This document shows, piece by piece, positions 1 through 5,598 of a stretch of 9,563 nucleotides of DNA. Position numbers and translations under genes: made by a program. How positions within the stretch are numbered: position 1 is the first letter of the stretch; every line of letters begins with the position of its first letter. Source of the DNA: JALZBL01 sp040004775 (GTDB lineage Bacteria; Actinomycetota; Actinomycetes; Mycobacteriales; Jatrophihabitantaceae); the NCBI GenBank assembly GCA_040004775.1, contig JBDUAD010000099.1:1-9563 (forward strand). The letters run 5' to 3'. The notes below the pieces were generated by a model. The model searched no databases. It had not been told where the DNA came from and saw only the letters and a program-made list of their open reading frames with translations.

Positions 1-165
1 CTGGCCGGCGGGGAATTGGCCGGCGGGAAATTGGCCCGGCTGGTAGTCGCCACCTTGGCTCTGCCCAGGCTGGAACTGGCCGGGCTGGTAACCGCCGCCG
101 GGGCTCTGTCCCGGCTGGTACTGCGGGGGCTGGCTCGCTGGATCCTGCTCGAACTGGTCACGGGG
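1..165. repeat. Degenerate in-frame repeats encoding YQPGQ/FPAGQ
   Basis: Positions 1-15 and 16-30 are adjacent 15-bp units differing at two positions, each encoding FPAGQ on the minus strand. Two longer blocks at roughly 37-81 and 82-125 are also related and encode YQPGQF/YQPGQS modules. The repeats are in frame with the partial minus-strand gene, so they are best read as coding repeats and a site of possible slippage, not as an independent element. Confidence 0.6.
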
Positions 166-204
166 CGGGTTGTCGCCGGGAGGTGGCTGGCCGAACTGGC
201 TCAT
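1..204 (-). CDS. Gln/Pro/Gly-rich repeat protein, N-terminal part (partial)
   Basis: This is an open frame from an ATG at 204-202 that reads 68 codons to the left edge without a stop, so the C-terminus is missing. The product begins MSQFGQPPPGD and is almost entirely Gln, Pro, Gly, Tyr and Ser, with degenerate repeats built on YQPGQ (starting near residues 29, 39 and 54) and ending in two FPAGQ units. It has no Lys and no hydrophobic stretch in the visible part. In actinobacteria, disordered N-termini of this kind often precede small membrane domains such as DUF4190, DUF4870 or RDD. That is a family-level expectation only, because the diagnostic domain lies outside the window. The Shine-Dalgarno sequence is poor (GAGAG and GGA lie too far upstream), but the ATG fits where the repetitive composition begins. 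It lies on the same strand as the upstream phosphotransferase, 129 nt away. Function is not assigned. Confidence 0.7.
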   Translation of the reverse strand, partial: MSQFGQPPPGDNPPRDQFEQDPASQPPQYQPGQSPGGGYQPGQFQPGQSQGGDYQPGQFPAGQFPAGQ

Positions 205-275
205 GGTGACCGATCCACTCTCTTCGGGGGCGCGACGCAACAGAGAGTGCCGTACCGCCGGGCCGGCGTCTACTA

Positions 276-289
276 ACCGCCGCGGCGGT
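276..289. repeat. 14-bp perfect palindrome between two minus-strand genes
   Basis: The sequence ACCGCCGCGGCGGT reads identically on both strands. It lies in the 129-nt gap between the end of the phosphotransferase gene and the start of the Gln/Pro-rich gene, about 70 nt upstream of the latter's start. It could be a protein-binding operator or a strong stem contributing to 3'-end formation. There is no loop and no T-run, so it is not a canonical terminator. At this GC content a chance palindrome is possible. No convincing promoter hexamers are seen in the rest of the gap (205-333). Confidence 0.3.
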
Positions 290-333
290 CGATCGCTCGC
301 CGACCATCGGTGTGTGGCCGCGAGCACCCCTGG

Positions 334-1272
334 CTACCGGCCGGTCAGGAGTCGCGCGACGTCGGCCAACTCCGGGCGGTCCAACGACTCCAGCACGCAG
401 CGGGCGAATAGCCAGCGGCGCAGGCGTGCCGCGTCCAGGCCACAGCGCTCGGCCAGGCCGTCGGCCAACGCTGCCGGATTGGTAGTCAGCCGGTCCGGAC
501 AGTTCAGCAGGTGTTGCAGTGGGTCGTAAGCGGGGTCGCCTAGGTGCGGCTTGGGGTCGATCAGCAGCCACGGCTCGCGCCGGGCGGACAGGATGTTGCC
601 GGCGTGCAGGTCGGTGAGCAGCATCCGGTCACCTGGCCCGGGTCGGGCCAGGTCGCTCCATTCCGAAAGCGCCTCGGCGGCCAGGCCGGGGTCCACGGTG
701 GCCGACGCCCGTTCCCGTTCCGTCACCGCCCGCGTGCGGTCTAGCTGCTCGCGGAAGGAGTCGGCCCAGTACGCGGCCATCGACTCCAGAGAAGGCAGCC
801 GGGCGTCCCCGACCGGCACCGACCAGCAGTGCCGCAGCATCGCCGCCACCACGGCGTCCTGCTCCGGCCCGGCCCGCGCCCGCCCCAGCTCGACGCCCGG
901 ACGGCAGCGCTCGAGCAGGAGCGCCGCGGTCCGCTCGTCCTGCCACTCGTCGACAAGACGGACCGCCGACCGGCCGGTCAGCAGTCTCAGTCCCGTGGCC
1001 TCGGCCTCCGCCTCGGGATGCCGGAAAGCGATCTTGACCACCAGCCCGTCCTGGAGGTCCGCCACCGCGCCGGCCGGACCACCATCGACCACCGGCGCCA
1101 CCCATGACCCTCGTCCGCCCGGCTGCAGGACAGGACCGAGCGTCAGCGACCAGTGGGCGCGGACCGCTGCGACTGCCTCGGGCAGCCCGGCCACCCAGCG
1201 TTGCAGGTCCGGGCCGTACGCCGTGTCGGCCGCCGCGCGCAGCCCGGCCGGAACCACGATCGGTGCGCCCAC
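334..1272 (-). CDS. APH(6)/streptomycin 6-kinase-like aminoglycoside/hydroxyurea phosphotransferase
   Basis: The 312-residue product is a small-molecule kinase of the aminoglycoside/hydroxyurea resistance family (APH_6_hur type), predicted to transfer phosphate from ATP to a hydroxyl of an antibiotic such as streptomycin in the cytosol. Visible hallmarks are the putative ATP lysine K80 in LVVKIAF, the hinge LLLERCRPG (118-126), the catalytic loop TDLHAGN (220-226, catalytic D221, N226), the metal-binding DPKP (239-242), then GDPAYDPLQHLLNC (245-258). The length matches the family. The residues before the catalytic Asp are Leu-Thr rather than the His-Gly of classical APH enzymes. The GTG start is chosen because GGAG lies five bases upstream (plus-strand 1278-1281). 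The gene is divergent from the tricorn gene and upstream of the Gln/Pro-rich gene on the same strand. The substrate is uncertain: chromosomal members in actinomycetes need not confer clinical resistance. Confidence 0.88.
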   Translation of the reverse strand: MGAPIVVPAGLRAAADTAYGPDLQRWVAGLPEAVAAVRAHWSLTLGPVLQPGGRGSWVAPVVDGGPAGAVADLQDGLVVKIAFRHPEAEAEATGLRLLTGRSAVRLVDEWQDERTAALLLERCRPGVELGRARAGPEQDAVVAAMLRHCWSVPVGDARLPSLESMAAYWADSFREQLDRTRAVTERERASATVDPGLAAEALSEWSDLARPGPGDRMLLTDLHAGNILSARREPWLLIDPKPHLGDPAYDPLQHLLNCPDRLTTNPAALADGLAERCGLDAARLRRWLFARCVLESLDRPELADVARLLTGR

Positions 1273-1410
1273 GTCGACTCCGTTTCTTACTGCGGCCGGA
1301 AAGCCCCTTCAGCGTTCTTCGCTCAGTCCGTCCGCCCTGATCGAAGCAGAGCACATTAGATCCGAAATACTTGCTTCGCGTCTCCCCGGACCGGCACTAG
1401 GGTCGATCGA
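1273..1410. promoter_or_regulatory. Divergent intergenic region with a 7-bp inverted repeat
   Basis: This 138-nt gap separates two divergently transcribed genes and should hold both promoters. It contains the most AT-rich patch of the area (about 1341-1375). CGAAGCA at 1342-1348 and TGCTTCG at 1372-1378 form perfect 7-bp inverted arms separated by 23 bp, flanking that patch. On the minus strand TAATGT within the patch resembles a -10 hexamer, but no good -35 sits at the right distance, and no convincing plus-strand hexamer pair is seen. TCGATCGA (1403-1410) lies directly before the tricorn GTG. An operator shared by both genes is possible but unproven. Confidence 0.35.
1278..1281 (-). promoter_or_regulatory. 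Shine-Dalgarno of the phosphotransferase
   Basis: GGAG on the minus strand ends five bases before the GTG codon at 1272-1270. This supports a GTG start for the phosphotransferase. Confidence 0.7.
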
Positions 1411-4400
1411 GTGACCGATACCCGCCCGTATCTGCGCTTTCCCCACATCAACGGCGACGATCTCGCCTTCACGGCCGACGACGACGTCTGGCTCACGACC
1501 GCGACCGGCGGTCGGGCGGTACGGCTGACCTCCGATCGGGCGCCGGTGGCCCGGCCCCGGTTGTCGCCCGACGGCACCTCGGTGGCCTGGCTCAGCCGGC
1601 GCGACGGCGGCCATCCCGAGGTGTACGTCATGGCCATCGACGGCGGACCGGCCACCCGCCTGACCTACTGGGGTCTGCGGCACACCCGGGTGCTCGGGTG
1701 GACGCCGGACGGTCGGGTCATCGCCTCCTCGGCGATCGGCCAGCCCTTCGCCACCTACACCTGGGCCTATGCCGTGCCGGTCAGCGGCGAGCCGGGCGAG
1801 CGACTGCCGTACGGCCCGATCAGCGGCCTGGCCCTGCATCCCGACGGCCCGGTGGCCCTGCAGTCGGTGGTCTTTCGCGAGCCCGCGGACTGGAAGCGCT
1901 ACCGCGGCGGCACGGCGGCCAAGCTGTGGTTGGACCGTGACGGGTCCGGCCGGTTCGAGCCGTTCCTGCGCGAGCTCAACGGACAGCTGGCCGACCCGGT
2001 GTGGCTGGGCGACCGGCTCCTTCTCGTCTCCGACCACGAGGGTTTCGGGAACATCTACTCAGTGGCCGTCGACGGCTCCGACCTGCGCCGGCACAGTGAC
2101 CACGAGGGGATGTACGCCCGCAACCTGGCCGGGGACGGCACGCGGGCGGCCTACCAGCGTGAGGGCGACTTGTATGTCGTGAGCAATCTCGACCCGGCCG
2201 CCGAGGCCGCACGCATCGAGGTCGGCGTGCCCGGCGCTCGGGGGGGACGCCAGCCGTTCGTGCACCTTGGCTCCGACGCGCTGGGCGAGGTCACCACCGA
2301 CCAGACCGGCCGGGCCAGCATCGTGGAGCTGCGCGGAACCGCACACTGGTTGACTCATCTCGACGGTCCCGTTCCCGCGCTGGCCACCGACCCGGGCGTG
2401 CGGATCCGCCTGCCTCGTGTCACCGGGGGTTCGCCGTCCACGTCGGTCGGAGCCACCGGGGCGTCGGCGGCGCCGGAAGCCGGCCCGTCCGCCGGGGCCG
2501 GACCGGCGCGGCCGCTGACCCGGGCCTGGATCACCGACGCCGACGGCGACGACGCGCTCGAGGTGCTCGATGTCGATGCTGCCCAGCCGCGGCGGATGCT
2601 CAGCGGACAGATCGGACGGGTCCTCGACCTGGCCTTGTCCCCGGACGGTCGCCGCGCGGCCCTGGCCACTCACGACGGCCGGGTCCTGGCCGTCGAGCTG
2701 GCCGACGGGGCCGTGCGTGAACTCGAGCGCAACGAGCACGGTGACGCCAGCGGCCTGTGCTTCTCGCCCGATTCGGCCTGGCTGGCCTGGTCGGCCGAGG
2801 GCCCGGAGCCGATGCGCAATATCCGCCTCGCTTCGTTTGACGGAAGCACCGTGGTCGACGCCACCGAGCCCCGCTTCACCGACACCTCACCGGCCTTCAC
2901 CCTCGACGGCCGCCACCTGGCCTTCCTGTCCGCGCGCACGTTCGACCCGGTCTACGACGTCCACAACTTCGAGCTCGCGTTCCCGGTCGGAATCCGGCCC
3001 TACCTGTTGCCCCTGGCCGCCGACACACCATCGCCGTTCGAGCCGGAGCTGGCCGGCCGTCCGCTGGCCGGCAGCGAACCGCCCGAGGGTGGCTCGGAGC
3101 AGCCCGATCCGGCGCTGACCCCTGCGTCGGCCGAAGCGATTCCACCCGTGGACCGGCCGACCGGTGCTGCGGCGACGGACACTGCGGCGGTCGGCGCGCT
3201 GGGGGCGGGAACATCACCGGTCCGGGTCGAAGCCGACGGACTGATCGAGCGCATCGTCGCCGTGCCGGTCGAGGCCGGGATCTACCGCGCGTTGACCGCG
3301 GCCAAGGGTGGGCTGCTGTGGCTGGCCACGCCACTGGCCGGCGAGATCGGCGACGACCGTCCGGTCGGGTCGAAGAAACCGCGGGCCACGCTGCGCCGCT
3401 GGGACTTCGCCAAACGGGCAGTGAGCGACCTGGTCGAGGGCGTCGACTCCTACAGCCTGTCCGGCGACGGCACCCGCATCGCCGTGCGCGACGGCAGCGA
3501 GCTGCGCATCGGCCCGGCCGACCACAAGGTCGAGGACCCGGCTCCGGGGGAGGTGGTCACCGTCGACCTGTCCCGTCTGCAGATCGAGCGCGATCCCGGT
3601 GCCGAGTGGCGCCAGATGGCCGAGGAGACCTGGCGGCTCATGCGCGACCACTTCTGGGTCGACGACATGGCCGGTGTCGACTGGCCGGCCGTGCTCGAGG
3701 CATACCGCCCGGTGGTCGACCGCCTGGCCACCCGCGACGACCTGTCCGAGGTGCTGTGGGAGCTCATCGCCGAACTCGGCACCTCCCACGCCTACGAGCG
3801 GGCCCAGCCGGGCGAGCCCAAGGCCGGGCGCGGGGCGGCTTTTCTCGGCGCCGATCTCGCCCGCCAGGACGACGGCCGCTGGCGGGTCGAGCGGGTCCTG
3901 CCTGGCGAGGCCTCGGTGCCGGCCGCGCGCTCGCCGCTGTTGGCCGCCGGCGCCGGCGTCGGTCCGGGGGCGGTGCTCGTCGCGGTCAACGGCCGCCCGG
4001 TGCCGCCGGCCGGTCCCGGTTCGCTACTGGCCGGGCTGGCCGACAAGCCGGTCGAGCTGACCGTCGAGGAGGACGGAACCACCCGCTCGGTGGTCGTGGT
4101 GCCGGTGCCCGACGAAACGCCGCTGCGCTACCAGGCCTGGGTGGTCAAGCGGCGGGCCTACGTCCACGAGCGCAGTGACGGCCGGGTCGGCTACGTCCAC
4201 GTGCCCGACATGGTCTCCACCGGCTGGGCCGAGTTTAACCGCGACCTGCGCGGCGAGATCGCCCGGCCGGCCCTGGTGGTGGACACCCGGGAGAACAACG
4301 GCGGGCACACGTCTCAACTTGTGATCGAACGGCTGGCCCGCCGGGTGATCGCCTGGGGCGGCGGCCGGCATCACCAGCCGACTCCTTATCCGCAGGACTC

Positions 4401-4815
4401 CCCGCGCGGGCCGCTGGTCTCGATCGCCAACGAGATGGCCGGCTCGGACGGTGACATCGTCAACCAGGCGTTCAAGTTGATGCAGCTCGGGCTGGTCGTA
4501 GGCACGCGGACCTGGGGCGGTGTGATCGGCATCGACGGTCGTTACGACCTGGTCGACGGCACGGTGGTGACCCAGCCGCGTTACGCGTTCTGGTTCGACG
4601 AGGTCGGCTGGGGCGTGGAGAATTACGGCGTCGATCCCGACGTCGAGGTGCCCATGCCGCCGCAGGCCTGGGTGGCCGGCGAGGATCCCCAGCTCGACGC
4701 CGGGCTGGCCGAGATCACCCGCGCGTTGGAGACCGACCGGCCGCTGGGGCCGCCCGACCCGGCCACGCGTCCGTCCCGGGCGCCGGCGCCGCTGCCTCCC
4801 CGTCCCGGGTCCTGA
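1411..4815 (+). CDS. Tricorn protease (peptidase family S41B)
   Basis: The 1134-residue cytosolic protease matches tricorn, which trims peptides released by the proteasome or other unfoldases. Domain order fits the family: a six-bladed propeller (about 1-335) with tricorn-like repeats such as LSPDGTSVAWLS, a seven-bladed propeller (about 367-715), helical C1 domain (about 725-800), PDZ domain (about 806-905) and the C2 catalytic domain. Catalytic residues are visible: S792-H793 in GTSHAY, nucleophile S1012 with D1013 in AGSDGD, and E1070 in GVENYGVDPD, corresponding to Ser745/His746/Ser965/Asp966/Glu1023 of the Thermoplasma enzyme. No signal peptide is seen. The GTG start is preceded by AGGG (1399-1402, spacer 8). 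The protein is longer than the roughly 1070-residue archaeal enzyme, largely because of low-complexity segments at about 340-366 and 541-606. No proteasome genes or tricorn-interacting aminopeptidases are adjacent. Confidence 0.95.
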   Translation: MTDTRPYLRFPHINGDDLAFTADDDVWLTTATGGRAVRLTSDRAPVARPRLSPDGTSVAWLSRRDGGHPEVYVMAIDGGPATRLTYWGLRHTRVLGWTPDGRVIASSAIGQPFATYTWAYAVPVSGEPGERLPYGPISGLALHPDGPVALQSVVFREPADWKRYRGGTAAKLWLDRDGSGRFEPFLRELNGQLADPVWLGDRLLLVSDHEGFGNIYSVAVDGSDLRRHSDHEGMYARNLAGDGTRAAYQREGDLYVVSNLDPAAEAARIEVGVPGARGGRQPFVHLGSDALGEVTTDQTGRASIVELRGTAHWLTHLDGPVPALATDPGVRIRLPRVTGGSPSTSVGATGASAAPEAGPSAGAGPARPLTRAWITDADGDDALEVLDVDAAQPRRMLSGQIGRVLDLALSPDGRRAALATHDGRVLAVELADGAVRELERNEHGDASGLCFSPDSAWLAWSAEGPEPMRNIRLASFDGSTVVDATEPRFTDTSPAFTLDGRHLAFLSARTFDPVYDVHNFELAFPVGIRPYLLPLAADTPSPFEPELAGRPLAGSEPPEGGSEQPDPALTPASAEAIPPVDRPTGAAATDTAAVGALGAGTSPVRVEADGLIERIVAVPVEAGIYRALTAAKGGLLWLATPLAGEIGDDRPVGSKKPRATLRRWDFAKRAVSDLVEGVDSYSLSGDGTRIAVRDGSELRIGPADHKVEDPAPGEVVTVDLSRLQIERDPGAEWRQMAEETWRLMRDHFWVDDMAGVDWPAVLEAYRPVVDRLATRDDLSEVLWELIAELGTSHAYERAQPGEPKAGRGAAFLGADLARQDDGRWRVERVLPGEASVPAARSPLLAAGAGVGPGAVLVAVNGRPVPPAGPGSLLAGLADKPVELTVEEDGTTRSVVVVPVPDETPLRYQAWVVKRRAYVHERSDGRVGYVHVPDMVSTGWAEFNRDLRGEIARPALVVDTRENNGGHTSQLVIERLARRVIAWGGGRHHQPTPYPQDSPRGPLVSIANEMAGSDGDIVNQAFKLMQLGLVVGTRTWGGVIGIDGRYDLVDGTVVTQPRYAFWFDEVGWGVENYGVDPDVEVPMPPQAWVAGEDPQLDAGLAEITRALETDRPLGPPDPATRPSRAPAPLPPRPGS

Positions 4816-4819
4816 GCCG

Positions 4820-4842
4820 GTCGGCCGCCGAGCGTGGCCGAC
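4820..4842 (+). terminator. Possible stem-loop after the tricorn gene
   Basis: GTCGGCC (4820-4826) and GGCCGAC (4836-4842) form a perfect 7-bp GC-rich stem with a 9-nt loop, starting five bases after the tricorn TGA. An overlapping alternative pairs CGGTCGG (4818-4824) with CCGACCG (4846-4852). No U-tract follows, which is common for actinobacterial 3' hairpins but makes termination uncertain. Confidence 0.35.
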
Positions 4843-4900
4843 GTCCCGACCGCGGTTGCGCCGACACCACACGCCGGGCCACGGCTGCCATGCTGGGGCC

Positions 4901-5395
4901 ATGACCACGGCCGCGGAGGCTCGCCCGGCGCCGGTGCCCGAGTCGCCGGATCCGGACACCCGGGCCCGGGTCGCCGGGCTGGCGTTTTGGGTCGTCCTTC
5001 CGCTGCTGGCACTGGCCGTGGTGATAGCGGCCAGCGCCACGTTCGCCACCCGGGTCAATGCCCAGCCGGTCGGGGTGCGAGGCACGTTCGTCGCCGACCT
5101 GCGTAGCTGCACCGGCAACGTCTGCCAGGTGGCCGGCACGTTCACCAGCGACGACGGCCGCCTCGTGGTCCGCAACGTGCTGGGTGACTACCGGCTACGG
5201 ACCGGCCAGCGCCGCAGCGTGGTGCTCAACCCGCAGGCGGAGATCATCTCTCTGCCGGCCCGATGGAACCCCACGGCCACGGTCGCCGGACTGGCGGGTG
5301 GCCTGGTGGTGCTCGGCGGTTGGGCATGGTTCGCCGTCGGCGCGGCCCGCGCCCGGCGCCGGGGCATCCCGGCACCGATCCGTCCCGACCGCTAG
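4901..5395 (+). CDS. Small two-helix membrane protein of unknown function
   Basis: The 164-residue product is not recognised. A Pro/Ala-rich N-terminus (1-22) precedes a hydrophobic helix at about 26-49. A polar segment of roughly 75 residues follows, then a second helix at about 126-148, ending in an Arg-rich tail (RARRRG). The positive-inside rule suggests that both termini are cytoplasmic and the central segment is outside. That segment has the protein's only two cysteines, C70 and C75 in SCTGNVC, which could form a disulfide. It also has a beta-rich pattern around GTFTSDDGRLVVRN. The ATG at 4901 is chosen over an in-frame TTG at 4856 because GGGG lies just upstream, although only two bases away, and because the extra residues look non-coding. 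The gene is co-directional with tricorn, 85 nt downstream of it, with a possible hairpin between them. Confidence 0.7.
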   Translation: MTTAAEARPAPVPESPDPDTRARVAGLAFWVVLPLLALAVVIAASATFATRVNAQPVGVRGTFVADLRSCTGNVCQVAGTFTSDDGRLVVRNVLGDYRLRTGQRRSVVLNPQAEIISLPARWNPTATVAGLAGGLVVLGGWAWFAVGAARARRRGIPAPIRPDR

Positions 5396-5398
5396 ACT
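5393..5398 (+). promoter_or_regulatory. Candidate -10 element for the helicase transcript
   Basis: TAGACT matches the TANNNT actinobacterial -10 pattern and overlaps the TAG stop codon of the membrane protein gene. No recognisable -35 hexamer lies 16-18 bases upstream. If used, transcription would begin near 5405 and give a leader of about 190 nt before the helicase GTG. Confidence 0.3.
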
Positions 5399-5598
5399 CA
5401 ACGGTGCCGGGTTGAGGCGCAGGCTTGCTTGCTGCGAATCGCGCCGCCCGCCCCGGCCCTGCGGACGATCCCCGTCCGCGAACGTCGACGCCGATCGCGT
5501 CGGGCTCGTTCTCCAAGCGGCCAGCCGGTTCGCCCCCTCGGGGCGCCAGACCGGTGCGCCGGCTCGGGTCGCGTGCCGACCTGTGCAAAGGAACCTCT
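5399..5598 (+). promoter_or_regulatory. Putative structured 5' leader of the DEAD-box helicase
   Basis: The roughly 200-nt gap has no supported gene and several perfect short hairpins. Arms 5461-5467/5473-5479 (GCGGACG/CGTCCGC) form a 7-bp stem with a 5-nt loop. Arms 5486-5491/5497-5502 (CGACGC/GCGTCG) form a 6-bp stem with a 5-nt loop. Arms 5531-5536/5540-5545 (CGCCCC/GGGGCG) form a 6-bp stem with a 3-nt loop. The last is enclosed by AGCCGG/CCGGCT (5523-5528/5559-5564), giving a nested element. GGTTC (5527-5531) could alternatively pair with GAACC (5591-5595) at the edge of the Shine-Dalgarno. Helicase mRNAs in other bacteria can carry long autoregulatory leaders. That this is one here is inference from gap length and hairpin density. 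GC-rich DNA also yields chance stems. Confidence 0.45.
5588..5592 (+). promoter_or_regulatory. Shine-Dalgarno deciding the helicase start
   Basis: AAGGA lies six bases before the GTG at 5599. It is the best ribosome binding site in the vicinity and argues against the longer in-frame reading that begins at a TTG at 5425. Confidence 0.8.

Noticed and set aside
551..1414. 287-residue plus-strand Ser/Arg-rich frame
   Set aside because: It is antisense to the phosphotransferase, whose catalytic motifs are unmistakable; the Ser/Arg composition is typical of a shadow frame.
4024..5175. 383-residue minus-strand frame opposite the tricorn C-terminus and membrane gene
   Set aside because: It crosses two plus-strand genes, has no family signature and no ribosome binding site, and is a shadow frame.
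5404..5415. Three-codon upstream reading frame (GTG CCG GGT TGA) as a leader peptide
   Set aside because: It is too short to support, has no ribosome binding site, and the downstream leader shows no matching attenuator with a U-tract.
5425..5598. N-terminal extension of the helicase from a TTG at 5425
   Set aside because: The frame is open, but the TTG has no Shine-Dalgarno, while GTG at 5599 has AAGGA at ideal spacing. The region also carries non-coding hairpins.
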